Positions 1-9,584 of a DNA stretch of 36,677 bases are shown here, in pieces. The notes beneath the pieces are model-generated. The model was not told the DNA's origin. It saw only the letters and a list, made by a program, of their open reading frames with translations, and did no database searches. Position numbers and translations under genes: made by a program. Source of the stretch: Fragilariopsis cylindrus CCMP1102 (taxonomy: Eukaryota > Bacillariophyta > Bacillariophyceae > Bacillariales > Bacillariaceae); assembly GCA_900095095.1 (NCBI GenBank), contig FMBT01000614.1:1-36677 (forward strand), in the 5' to 3' direction. Positions within the stretch are counted from its first letter, which is position 1. Each line of letters opens with the position of its first letter.

Positions 1-385
1 CGCCTGAGAAGGCGGAATGCCTTAAACCTGGTTTGCTGAGCTCCGTTAACAAACTTGTTTTGTATATAACGTGTATTTCTATCCCAATCCGGTTCCATTT
101 TTACTTTCTTTTAATCAATTCCTTTTTGTTTTTTTGGCATCAAAATCAAAAAAAATCTCACACTACTTACTTACTTGACTTATTTATATAATTCTACTAC
201 AAATATAAAAGGCTGATGCATTAGCAGAACGATTACGACGTAAAGCAGAATTACAAAAGAAGGGTGCACGACCAGCTAGTTTTAAAGAAAGTTTATCACA
301 AGAATTGGGTAAACAAAAAGGGATGGAAAAGACGAAAATGGAACGTAGGAATGCTATGTGTGAAGAACTAGGTCGGGGTTGTTAA
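1..385 (+). CDS. 3' end of an unidentified gene (last two exons, 5' part outside the window)
   Basis: The final exon reads without a stop from 212 to the TAA at 383-385 and encodes a charged, helical, Lys/Arg-rich stretch ending in NAMCEELGRGC. It is preceded by an AT-rich intron ending in AAAAG at 211. The upstream part is open in the frame starting at base 3 (PEKAECLKPGLLSSVNK). If the donor is the GT at 57, the two exons join in phase as SSVNKL/ADALAERL; a GTTAAC donor at 45 also keeps phase, so the exact junction is uncertain. The C-terminal Cys after a basic helix resembles small organelle proteins I have seen, but I cannot name the family. The start codon lies left of the window. I am fairly sure it is coding and unsure of the product. 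Confidence 0.6.
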
Positions 386-734
386 AAGAAGACAATAACA
401 GTTGTTGTCAAGTTACAAGTTGTCTTTTTGCAAGTTACACATCACTACACAACACAACACATTTGGGGTTGGGTTGAAAGAAACCAACCTTGATTGTTTG
501 ATTCCTCCGATAAGAAACAGACCGAGTAAATCCTAGTTTCGTCCCATCTCTTTAATCTACTATAATATTAAAATGCGCATTTTAAAATAAAACATACTTT
601 TTTACGCTTGGGGGTCTACACACACATGCATAGTGAGTGATGATTCATTTAGTCCGTTAAGGTTCCGTGACCGTCACGCAATAATAGTGTGTAATATTTT
701 CGTATATAATATTTAGAATAGTATCTGGATGATT
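386..734. other. Spacer between two convergent genes
   Basis: AT-rich 3' spacer between a plus-strand gene end and the C-terminus of a minus-strand LRR gene. Contains AATATTAAAATGCGCATTTT, a short palindromic AT-rich stretch near 566-585, and nothing that codes. Confidence 0.5.
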
Positions 735-2826
735 TTAATTTAACAAACTACTTACTGCACATAATGCCGGATTCTCTCGTAGAATATAAAAAAGTGCTAT
801 TGAATCATGTTTCACCTTGACCATAACATCAATCCAATCCATAATAGTACTTCTTCTCCTCGGTCGCCGCTGCCGCTGCCCTCCATGTTCTTCTCTCCTT
901 TGTTGTAATAATCGAAAGAAACCAGCTTCTTGAAGTATGTATTCAATTTCCATACCACGATTATAAAATGTCGATTTGTTCCATCCGTATCACGTAATGA
1001 AAACAAAAAATCATGATGTGGACTTTGTATTGTTGATGATCCTCTTTCACCGAGTCGTTGTTGTTCCTTATATCGATCATCGTTATTGTTATCGATGTTC
1101 TGTTCATCACAAGAACTACAACTATAACTATAGCGATGTTGAGGTTGTTGTTGCCGTACGTGTACTCGATGATATATAACAGATGATGCTATAATTTGTA
1201 TATTTGGATCATGTCGAATAAGATGAAACATTGCATTCCAATCTGATTGACTAACCGTCTGATTGAATGCACAACCAGTAAATTCAAGATGTATTACATG
1301 ATGCCGTCTGCGTCGATCATTTCTATTACTATCATTGTTCTTTTCTTTGTGATATTGTTTGATTAATAATTTACACATTGATTCTATAGAATACCGTTCA
1401 AATGATAATCCGACTAATTTCAACTTTGATAATGGTGATATTTTGTTAATTTATTAATGTATTTGTTGATATATCTACTGATATTGGTCGTATAAATATT
1501 CAAACGACTTAATATTGATTTATTTATTGATATTATCTTTAAATTTGGTATATTCATTATAAGAATTTCTAATAAACCATCAAACAACGATGATGAGCAT
1601 GAGCATGAGCATGACGAGCAGCATGACTCATCGCAGTAGTGACTCTGCTTCTTTTTCCTATCACGGAAATTCCTATTACTACTATTATTATGGTACCATT
1701 CTGTTTGATCTTCAATTGTTAAATCAATTTCTTCTAATGGTATACCTGCTCCTCTTCCAACAATTCTTCGTTTTTTAGTCGTAACAAACAACGTTGAAGA
1801 TTGTATAATTCGATTTTCGATCTTACAACAACATCGCGAATTGTTAATCTTTTTAAACCCTTGACTGTTTCTAATATCTGACAAAGATGCGATATCCTCC
1901 ATCTATTATTACCTGTCAATGACAATGATTCAAGACGTGGCAAGCATATACATGCTTCAATAAAAGAATGTTCATGTTGTCTTGATACAACATTATATTG
2001 TTGTTGTTGTTGTTATTGACATGCATGTTATTATTAATTGGTTGTTGCTGTCGTCGATGTTGTTGTTCGTGAATATAATTCTTTTTCTTGTACTGACAAT
2101 AATACTATGATTACTGCTGTTCGTACCACTAACCGCTGTCGTTGACGTTGTCGATGAAGATGAAGATGTTATCATTCTTGGGTAATAACGCTGTCTACCT
2201 GCAGCCAAACTTGCTAAATTGTTGAAATTGTTGTTGTTAAAATCATATTGACACGATATTGATCGTATCGAATGATTACTTTTTAATGCCTCTGCTGCTT
2301 GTCGGACTGTAACTTCATCGAAATTCCAATAAGAAGATGATGGAGGCGACGGCAATACTGGCGATTGCGATGACAAATTGTCCGCCATATTAGTATGAAT
2401 CTTGCTATTCCTGCTACTATCAAATAAACGGACATTCCGTAAAATCAAATGTGATACTTCGTTCTGTTCAATTCTTCGTATTAACGCTGTTGCTGGTTCA
2501 ATATTATCGTCGCCGTCGTCTTTCTCATCGTCGTCGTCTGTCGATGACGAAGTAATAGCAATCTCGCGTAACAAACGAAGTGCTAGTTCAAGTAGTGGAC
2601 GTTGTTGTCGATTATTGTTATTGTTATTATTATTATTGATACAATTCATTCGACGAAAGAAGCAGGCATCTTTTGACACTGATGATAATAAATACATTAG
2701 TACATTCGCTACTTCTTGTAGATCATAATAACTGTTCCTACTGTTACATCGACAGCGACAGCGATACCGCTGCTGCTCTGCTATACATTCCGCAATCTTG
2801 TTGTTGTTGTTGACGACGATCGTCAT
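735..2826 (-). CDS. Leucine-rich-repeat protein, reading frame interrupted several times
   Basis: Minus-strand LRR protein, probably a protein-binding scaffold of ribonuclease-inhibitor-like type; no partner can be told. The N-terminal part (ATG at 2826, in frame to 1993) is rich in N, S and D tracts. LRR-like segments follow: LPRLESLSLTG (near 1940), GLKRLTIRDVV, IPLEEIDLTIED (near 1740), IPNLKIISIN, LSKLKLVGLSFE (near 1430) and VIHLEFTGCAF (near 1300). The C-terminal block at 735-960 (WIDVMVKV.HDSIALFYILRENPALC) looks like the end of the same protein. Continuity needs frame changes near 1990, 1750, 1440 and 955. At 1440 (AAAA) and 955 (TTTTAT) one extra base in a homopolymer restores the frame. 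Either the assembly has lost bases here or this is a young pseudogene. The start is the first in-frame ATG; the longer open frame above it begins with TTG. Confidence 0.55.
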
Positions 2827-3409
2827 TATTGGTCGTCTTCTTGTTTTACTTTGTGCAACTAGTAGTCTGGTGTACAAGCACAAAGCGAACGAGTGAGTCG
2901 TCAGTCTAATGGTTCATCAACTATTAGTAGTGTATAGTAAGAATGACGAGGAAAGCTTAGCAATAAAGCGAAGAGATCTTTGTGCATGAACATCTCCTAT
3001 TTTGTGTCAAGGCACAAGAATTGTAATGCGTATTGCAGACAATCATACTTTTTTTAACAGAAAGAAAAAAGGTGTCACGACGACTAAACTTCAAGTCCCG
3101 TCAAACGAAATTTTCGGCTTCTGATTTGAGTCGAATGAATCGAATAAATCGGTATATAGGTCTTGCTGTCAGCCGCATGCAAAATCGAGTGACGAGCGTG
3201 AATGAGCGAAGCAGTTGGTTTGATGGATAGCTTTCCATCACACAGCCAACACATAACTTACCGGTAATCTGTTGCCTAACAAGAAACTCGACGAACGAAC
3301 GATAAGCAAAAACGATACAAATCAATTATAATCTACAGTCGTAGCAAGACAGAAAGTAGACTCTAAGTTAGAGAAGAAGATATATAAAAATAAAAATCAA
3401 ATAAATAAG
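2827..3409. promoter_or_regulatory. Divergent intergenic region between the LRR and GroES-like genes
   Basis: About 580 bp separating two genes transcribed away from each other, so both promoters should lie here. AT-rich near 3370-3405 just before the GroES-like ATG. Short TTTTTTAACAG runs are present but no recognisable core element. Confidence 0.35.
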
Positions 3410-3908
3410 ATGATGAGCCGATTCCTAATTGTTGCTGTGGTGGCGGCTGCTGCGACTACTTCTACAACAAATGCGATGGTAACAGTACCAGATGGACATT
3501 GGTCGCAACCAACACAAAATAAACATTCGGGTGGTGCTGGTGTTGGTCGATTAGTTATTGATGAATATTCTGGTAAGGCCGGGACATGGAATTGTCATTA
3601 TGATATGGTATTAGTGGAAAGGATTCAAAAACGGAAAGGACCAGCTGATGTCGATGAAAATTCCTTATTTGTACCAGATGATCAATTACCACGATTGCAT
3701 TTATGTCGTATATTATCTGTTGGTAATGGTAGAGAGAAGAAAATGGTAGTGTTGCACCAGATTTAGATGATTTAAAAGTTGTGATATGATTTATTCAAAG
3801 CATCCATGGGGGATCGGTCCAAAGGATGAAGAACTAGCAGATGGTACAAAATTAAGTTTCATTAGAACAATTGATGTTGCTGCAAAAATTAATGGTGAAT
3901 TAAATTAA
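3410..3908 (+). CDS. GroES/Cpn10-like protein with N-terminal signal sequence, two frame changes
   Basis: Begins ATGATG at 3410 with a hydrophobic leader (FLIVAVVAAAATTSTTNA) that looks like a signal peptide, perhaps the first part of a plastid preprotein although no Phe follows the cleavage site. The rest resembles the 10 kDa chaperonin fold: DMVLVERI near residue 65, VPDDQLPRLHLCRILSVGNG in the middle and a C-terminal GTKLSFIR..DVAAKI that aligns with the GroES closing strand. The frame stops at 3764-3766, but the family pattern continues in a second frame (ENGSVAPDLDDLKV) and then a third (YSKHPWGIGPKDEEL) to the TAA at 3906-3908. One missing base near 3739 and one near 3781 (a G in each case) would give a continuous 166-residue protein. 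Family assignment is by pattern recognition; it could also be a diverged GroES-fold relative. Confidence 0.6.
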
Positions 3909-4256
3909 AAGAACTAAAACCTGATATTATTATTGTTGAAATTGAATTGAGATAGAAATACTACGAAAGACAGAATATCATCAAATCGAATCGAATCGCA
4001 TTATCACCATCATCATCGTTGACGTTGACATTGTACATCAAAAGATTACTGAAAAAGGAAATACCGTACTGCATCACGACGATAAAACGCATCACTAACA
4101 AAGAAAAGTAGTACGGTACAAACCATACAAATTTTAAAAAAAAACTAGTAGAGATGATGTAGTTAGCTTATTCATAATATGTATTGTGTATTCTATATTC
4201 TGCATTCTATATTATTCCATACAACACGCTGCGTGCAGTTACTACCATCTAGTGTA
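3909..4256. other. Spacer between convergent genes
   Basis: 3' spacer between the GroES-like gene and the small membrane gene. Holds short TCGAATCGAATCG and CATCATCAT runs; no coding sequence seen. Confidence 0.4.
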
Positions 4257-4562
4257 CTACGCTGCTGCGTTCCTTTTTTCTCTTCTTTTTTGATCGGATT
4301 GTATTATCTGCTGAATAGTCACGTCGCGTAGAGTACCTAAATACAACAGTCCAGCAAAAGTCACAGATCCAGCAACAAAGGTAAAGTAGGGCATTATCGG
4401 TAAATGAACAGCAACGCCAACAGGAGTGTCTGAAACAGTGACCAATAATATCGTTTGCGCAGAACCAACGACAGGACAGTAACAGCGACCACAAGAGTAA
4501 CATATCAATAATAGCAACAGCAGGGACAGGGACAGAATCCTGCACGACGTAGGTAGTGCCAC
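4257..4562 (-). CDS. Small hydrophobic membrane protein, start uncertain
   Basis: The minus-strand frame ending in TAG at 4257-4259 encodes a hydrophobic protein: a leader rich in L, then DTPVGVAVHLPIMPYFTFVAGSV, a second hydrophobic stretch (FAGLLYLGTL), and a basic tail QKRREKRNAAA. The open frame has no ATG at its 5' end (it opens with GTG at 4562). The nearest plausible ATG (4503, MLLLWSLLL) is in another frame, so a missing base or an upstream exon (acceptor GTGCAG near 4543) is needed. A diverged copy of the DTPVGVAVHLP segment sits at 8899-9009, which supports a real coding family. Family not recognised. Confidence 0.45.
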   Translation of the reverse strand: MALPTSCRILSLSLLLLLLICYSCGRCYCPVVGSAQTILLVTVSDTPVGVAVHLPIMPYFTFVAGSVTFAGLLYLGTLRDVTIQQIIQSDQKRREKRNAAA

Positions 4563-4811
4563 GCCGGGGGGAGCGCAAATGGAAGATGGATGGTGTTACT
4601 TTTTCCAGACCGGAGCAGAAACATAGCTTCGCTTGTTGGAGATAATGTAGGAAAGAAAGCTAACTAGCTTACTAGTTATACAAAATAAACACACAATTTT
4701 CTTCTTTTTCGTCTTTATATATTTGTATCAGTCTTTTATTCTTAAATTTTTTATAGAAGGCAAGCTAGCTTTAGCATTAGCATAAGCATGAGCATAGCAT
4801 AGCAAGCTAGC

Positions 4812-6257
4812 TTATTCAATGAATAAATTCAATGAACTAATATCATATTCAATTGGTGATATTGGTGCTAATTGTTTCATTTCATTCCAAAGAATATCTT
4901 CTCTTAATTCATTTTCTTTATCTTCTTCTTCAGTCGTATTTTCCTCATTACTACTCATTATATAATTACCACTTTGACGTCTATTCCGTTTATTATTATT
5001 ATATTCTTTTAATTCTTTATATTCTAATTTTAAATTTTTACGTTTTGCTTGCTTATAGGATATATCATTTATACTAGATTGTAGATGTCTTGGTTCATTT
5101 AATTTATTTATTATAGATTGTGGTGAAAATTGGTTATCATTATTTTCGTCTTTACTATTTAATTTGTGCATAATTGCTGCCGCTGCCCAGGCATCACGTG
5201 CGGCATAGGTGATTTCTTCTGTGGTTAACGGTACTCTACTCCATGGACTACGTGCTAATTGTTTTGATTTTGGTATCGTGACACCTAATATACCCTGCAC
5301 TAATCTACCTAATGATATCTGATTACCGTTATTAGTATTTGAACCTTCTGAAATACTACCAATTTTACCCATATCAAATCTACGTAATACTGATGACGAC
5401 GATGACGATGACGACGACGATGATGCCCATTTTGGTATAGTAGCACCATTATCTTGTTGTTGTTGTATTGACATTATCCAACGATATAATTCAATAAAAT
5501 CATCATCAATTGCAACACCAGTCTTAATAATATTTGTATTTTCTAATATAGCATTCATAAATTTAGGTAATCCACCTGTTGTTATACACAATGGCCCGTA
5601 CTTGTCTTGTGCAATTTGAAATACTAATGTATTTGTGACAGTGGATAATTGTAATGTGGCAGGACCTAAATAGGAGTCATTAGTTGTTTCTCGCCATGGC
5701 AAATTTGGTGATGATTCCATATCCCATCCTAATATAATTGGTTCGACAACGACAATCACTTCTTCTTCTTCGACTTTGCCATCACTACTATTCTTATTCT
5801 TACTCTTACTATTCATGTTATTACAATTCAAAATGTGTTCATCAACCCATTGCGATGCGGATGCAATATTATTTGTATACAAACATGGAATCGATTGGGA
5901 ATAATCATAGGATGACGATGATGACGCAGAGGATGAAGAATCATCTACAAGTAATGGAGGTAATATATGCTGATATGCAAATAATTTTGGTTCATTTTTT
6001 GCTGCTGCTGCTGCTGTTTCTGATGCTGCTGATGTTGACTGCATAGGCAAACTACTCCTGCTGCCACTACTACCACTAACACCACTACCACTACTCGATG
6101 GTGAATACGCACTAATAAATGAAAAATCTCTACTAGTAATGATGAAAGTTGTTGCTATTACCAATAGACTCGTACTAGCGAAATTGTTTATTCGATGATG
6201 ACGACGATGGCGACGATCACGAAAAACTGTACTCGTAAATCTGAAAAGACCCATCAT
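4812..6257 (-). CDS. 3'-5' exonuclease of the WRN/RNase D (DEDDy) type, probably organelle-targeted
   Basis: Single-exon 481-residue protein starting at the ATGATG at 6257. Residues 35-52 form a hydrophobic segment followed by SFISAYSPS, reminiscent of the diatom plastid ASA-F type cleavage site but with Tyr at +1. A Ser/Ala-rich linker leads to the nuclease domain. Motif I is LGWDMESSP (D179, E181), motif II is KTGVAIDDDF (Asp 251-253), and motif III is YAARD (Y351, D355), giving the four acidic residues plus Tyr of the DEDDy fold. LGRLVQGILGV..PKSKQLARSPWSRVPLT between II and III is typical of WRN-like exonucleases. The protein should remove nucleotides from 3' ends of DNA or RNA using two metal ions. 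Poly-Ser at residues 279-289 and an acidic low-complexity tail are lineage decorations. Targeting is inferred. Confidence 0.82.
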   Translation of the reverse strand: MMGLFRFTSTVFRDRRHRRHHRINNFASTSLLVIATTFIITSRDFSFISAYSPSSSGSGVSGSSGSRSSLPMQSTSAASETAAAAAKNEPKLFAYQHILPPLLVDDSSSSASSSSSYDYSQSIPCLYTNNIASASQWVDEHILNCNNMNSKSKNKNSSDGKVEEEEVIVVVEPIILGWDMESSPNLPWRETTNDSYLGPATLQLSTVTNTLVFQIAQDKYGPLCITTGGLPKFMNAILENTNIIKTGVAIDDDFIELYRWIMSIQQQQDNGATIPKWASSSSSSSSSSSVLRRFDMGKIGSISEGSNTNNGNQISLGRLVQGILGVTIPKSKQLARSPWSRVPLTTEEITYAARDAWAAAAIMHKLNSKDENNDNQFSPQSIINKLNEPRHLQSSINDISYKQAKRKNLKLEYKELKEYNNNKRNRRQSGNYIMSSNEENTTEEEDKENELREDILWNEMKQLAPISPIEYDISSLNLFIE

Positions 6258-6535
6258 ACTTGAATACTTGAATACTTTAAGTACTGTAATAATAATATTA
6301 TAAAATGAAATAATTGTATCCTATATCTGTATCTATTTTACTCCGATGGATTATTGGTTTATGCATTGATTGATTGATTTACAACGTACTAGTAGCACAA
6401 AGAGTGACTCCTCTAGAGTCTCCACTCAGTACTGCGGCTGCCATGCGCGATATTCAAATATTATATAGAAAATCACCTAACGGTCGATTTTTTATTTCGT
6501 TTCAGACCCACATTTTAACTGCCAAAATCAAATAA

Positions 6536-6586
6536 TAAAAACTAAATAATCTCCAAATCAAACAAAAAAAACTAAATAATCTCCAT
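6536..6586. repeat. Short direct repeat
   Basis: AAAACTAAATAATCTCCA occurs twice about 32 bp apart, separated by A-rich sequence, inside the left part of the candidate element. Confidence 0.7.
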
Positions 6587-6624
6587 ATTTTAAATCAATT
6601 ATAACTACATATTGGCTTGTTATA

Positions 6625-7130
6625 TCATATATATAGTTGCTACCACCACTTTTTTTTTCCAAAATAATTAGTCAGCAACATCAAATACATGCATGAGATA
6701 ACACCTGAATTATCTGTACAAAAGTAATATGTGTGCAGCTTCTGTTCTACGTGTATCATTCTGCCAGTAATGGTCTAGGAGGGTAGGTAGGCACTATGTG
6801 GGATTTATATTATGTATATAGATGCTACCATCACTTTTTTTCCAAAATAATTAGTCAGCAACATCAAATACATGCATAATATAACACCCAAAGTAACTGT
6901 ACAAAAGTAATATGTGTGCAGCTGCTGTTCTACGTGTATCATTCTGCCAATAATGGTCTAGGAGGGTAGTTAGGCATTATGTGGGATTTATATTATATAT
7001 ATAGATGCTACCATCACTTTTTTTTCCTAAATAATTAGTCAGCAGCATTTCACACATGCATAACATAATAACAAGAGCCACTGTACAAAAGTAAGCTGTG
7101 TGCACTTGTTGTTCTACAACATGTATCTGC
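6625..7130. repeat. Tandem ~183-bp repeat, about 2.7 copies
   Basis: The landmark AATTAGTCAGCA recurs with spacing 183 then 184 bp (GTCAG at 6671, 6854, 7038), each time followed by a CATGCAT, a CTGTACAAAAGTAA and a GTTCTAC. The first two units are nearly identical (including GTGTGCAGCT and TCATTCTGCCA). The third is more diverged, and its 3' part is interrupted by about 75 bp of unrelated sequence. No stable ORF runs through it, so it is a small satellite-like array. Confidence 0.85.
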
Positions 7131-7214
7131 TTATTTTAATGCAACAACAACCAACAGGATGTTTCTCATATTATTGTATATTACAACCAACATTGTTAGC
7201 ACATATGAAGAAGT

Positions 7215-7440
7215 GATAGGAGGGTTAGGCAAGGTCCTAATACACTATTTGGAGGCTGGTGCACCCAAATATAACAAAGTACTACATTGGAACCACTCCA
7301 AATAAGAATGTTTGTGGTGCATTTTGCTACAAAAATAGGACTGATTTTAGTGCATACCTACCCAGCTAAATCTACATTTATCTTCAACCACACATACAAA
7401 AAAATGATAGGAGGGTTAGGTAAGGTCCTCATACACTATT
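7215..7440. repeat. Two further diverged units of the same repeat family
   Basis: GATAGGAGGGTTAGG followed by AAGGTCCT and ATACACTATT appears at 7215 and again at 7406, a spacing of 191 bp. The AGGAGGGTTAGG core also matches the TCTAGGAGGGTAG at 6775 and 6958 of the upstream units, so these look like older copies in the same array. Confidence 0.6.
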
Positions 7441-8357
7441 CCTTGTGGATAGAAACCATCATCATCCCAACCCACCATTATTTTGGATGTAATTGCAGTT
7501 TACCCCTGTTTTCAAGAATATCTCATATTAAAAAACAATCAAGGACTGTCCTTAAAATAATCACTGTGGGCTGATTTATGCTCCAAAACAAATTTTGACA
7601 TGTATTTTCACACAAATTCTCATAAAACAAACTAACCCACCTAATGCTGATTTCATTGGGGCATTTGGTTCATATGCCCCATCTCGTGCAAAATTATTTT
7701 CAGTGGATTTTAGCTAAAATACGGTATTTATTGGTTTTTGTTCCGTGACGAAGAAAGTGAACCCCTGGATGTACCCACTGTCGTGCATACATATCAATAT
7801 TAAGCATATAATGGGTTCCATGATTTTATTTTCCAAAAAAAGTTGTTGTAGCAAAAATAATAGCCGTATCAAATTAACTAGTAACATGGTGCGTTACAGG
7901 CTGGTCAGCGTACAGGTATGTGTACATGAATTGAAGGAGTGCCTTCCATATATTTTAAGACCAATATTTGTTACACACATGGTAAGGTAGAGGAACTCTC
8001 GCTGACCCAAAAAAGTGTTTTCCTGGAAGTTCTACCCTGCTTTGTGTCCAGAACAAGATATCTCATAAAAGAATGATGTGTGCTGTGTGTGAGCCTACAT
8101 TATGAGATGCTTGTAGCCTTGCGAGACTAAGGAATATAACAGTCCTCCATCCAATAGGTCAATTGTAAACTTCATTGTTTTTTTTTCCAAAAAAATGACT
8201 TTTCAGGTGTATATATTTGATGCTAAAGTTGTTATAACATACTAGAGTAACAAAATACTAGTAAAATTTTTGGACATGATTTAGTGTTTATTGGCATAAT
8301 TTTTTTATATTCGTACGCTGATAAAGTGAGCTTAAGTATGTCATATTAGAAATCGGT

Positions 8358-8430
8358 TTAACTGAAAGCGCTTTTGGGGTTAAGTCAGACACATAGTGAT
8401 TAGTTAAATACCAAAAGCGCTTTCGGTTAA
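8358..8430. repeat. Imperfect inverted repeat (hairpin) with arms of 26-27 bp
   Basis: The left arm 8358-8383 and right arm 8404-8430 are reverse complements apart from one substitution and a small mismatch near the loop. The 14-bp core GAAAGCGCTTTTGG matches perfectly, and the loop is 20 nt. The core AAAGCGCTTT is itself palindromic. It lies inside the candidate transposable element near its right end. It could be a folded-back insertion or a structural part of the element. Confidence 0.7.
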
Positions 8431-8642
8431 TAGAGCAATTGAGGTGTCTATGCTGTTTTTAATCGTTTTCTATTGAGTTGAACCACACGATAGCTCGTGT
8501 TAATATTGAAAAAGTGACAGTTAGATTTGCAGTATGTGTGTCGCGAAATTTCGGCGCGCACGCTACTATGTTATATTCATTCTGTATATAAATAAATGAT
8601 GCGCGTTCTACGGAGGTAATCCTACGTGAGTGGAGACTCTAG

Positions 8643-9130
8643 ACTCAAAGCAATAGTGGGAAAGAAGAGTCAAAGCAGTAAGAACGTTACCGTACACATT
8701 TATTTGAACATCTTCTAACTTATCGGCGGCAGTTAACATTTTTTTGTGCATCGAGTGCGTGTGAGTCAGTCAGTCAGTTTTTGGGACTTCTTGTGAGCTA
8801 GCTTCTGGGACTGAACAGCACCCATGACTGATTTAGACTCATTGTATACACGGTACAAAAATGACTACAAATTTTTGAATGACAGCTAGCAGTACTGTAT
8901 GATATTATTCTTATTAGCTACACTGCCAATAACAACACTCTGTTCCACTATTTTGGACACTCCTGTTGGTGTTGCTGTTCATTTACCACCATGCATATCT
9001 GTCAGATAATAATGATACTTTTCCATCACTGAGTTCCATTTTACGTTGTTTTTACTCCAACATAAAAACTATTGATGATAAGAAATGTTCTCTTAAACTG
9101 CACTAGTAGTTATAGTAGTAGTAGTAGGGT
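8643..9130. other. Spacer right of the candidate element
   Basis: AT-rich, with a GTCAGTCAGTCAG run near 8765 and a TAGTAGTAG run near 9115. Apart from the duplicated fragment at 8899-9009 nothing codes. Confidence 0.4.
8899..9009 (+). pseudogene. Truncated, diverged copy of the small membrane protein gene at 4257-4562
   Basis: From ATG 8899 a 36-codon frame encodes a hydrophobic leader then LDTPVGVAVHLPP before a stop at 9007-9009. The 32-base stretch at about 8958-8989 differs by one base from the reverse complement of the membrane protein gene around 4393-4424. Beyond it similarity ends and the frame stops. It looks like a decayed or partial duplicate in opposite orientation, about 4.5 kb away and just outside the right end of the candidate element. 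Confidence 0.5.
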
Positions 9131-9466
9131 CTAATCCAAACCACATTGGACATTGTTAACAAGTGCATCCCAAATTGGACCACTTCGACCATTGGTAAGT
9201 TCTGCTGTAATTAGTTCTTCTGATCTTGTAAGCACACGAGCTTTATGCATGCAGGTATCCACAAAGATGAGTGTATAATACAGTATAAATGCACCAAATA
9301 TATTCCACTTTTTGTCAAAGCATGATGGATACACTTTACAGTACAGTAGACTTAATCCTGGCCTGGATGATGAACATAAATACGGCATTTGCGAAAATTT
9401 GACCTGATTATAAATAGTTTCCTCGCTCCCCCTTCGCTTTTCTGCTCCCCCTCCGAAGTATCTACA
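9131..9466 (-). CDS. Possible small ORF, unrecognised
   Basis: A minus-strand frame running from an ATG at 9466 to a TAG encodes about 111 residues with mixed composition, one hydrophobic segment (IFGAFILYYTLIFV) and a C-terminal TNGRSGPIWDALVNNVQCGLD. It lacks the homopolymer tracts that mark neighbouring real genes and matches no family I know. It lies directly upstream of, and divergent from, the RMDN-like gene, so it may be chance ORF in promoter sequence. Confidence 0.22.
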   Translation of the reverse strand, partial: CRYFGGGAEKRRGSEETIYNQVKFSQMPYLCSSSRPGLSLLYCKVYPSCFDKKWNIFGAFILYYTLIFVDTCMHKARVLTRSEELITAELTNGRSGPIWDALVNNVQCGLD

Positions 9467-9584
9467 CATCGGTAAAATCACGAAACACAAAAAGGTGCGA
9501 TTGGCAAATCATACTACAAGTATTCTCTTTGTTGTCGAGAGAAGAAAGAAGCACTATAATCTTGTACCCGTACTAGCTAGCAAC

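Larger units (their letters stand above)
6413..8642. mobile_element. Candidate non-autonomous DNA transposon (~2.2 kb) with terminal inverted repeats
   Basis: CTAGAGTCTCCACTCA at 6413-6428 is repeated exactly in inverted orientation at 8627-8642. Just inside both ends there is further weaker similarity, including a GCGC followed by an AT-rich stretch. The interior has no convincing gene on either strand but holds a tandem repeat array (6600-7450) and a long imperfect hairpin (8358-8430). ACTC lies 2 bp outside the left repeat and directly outside the right one, a weak hint of a target duplication. No transposase, so it would depend on an element elsewhere. It could instead be a chance pairing of inverted repeats around a repeat-rich spacer. 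Confidence 0.4.

Noticed and set aside
7287..7990. Open frames inside the 2.2-kb block
   Set aside because: They open with TTG or GTG, cross repeat units and show no domain, so they do not support a transposase.
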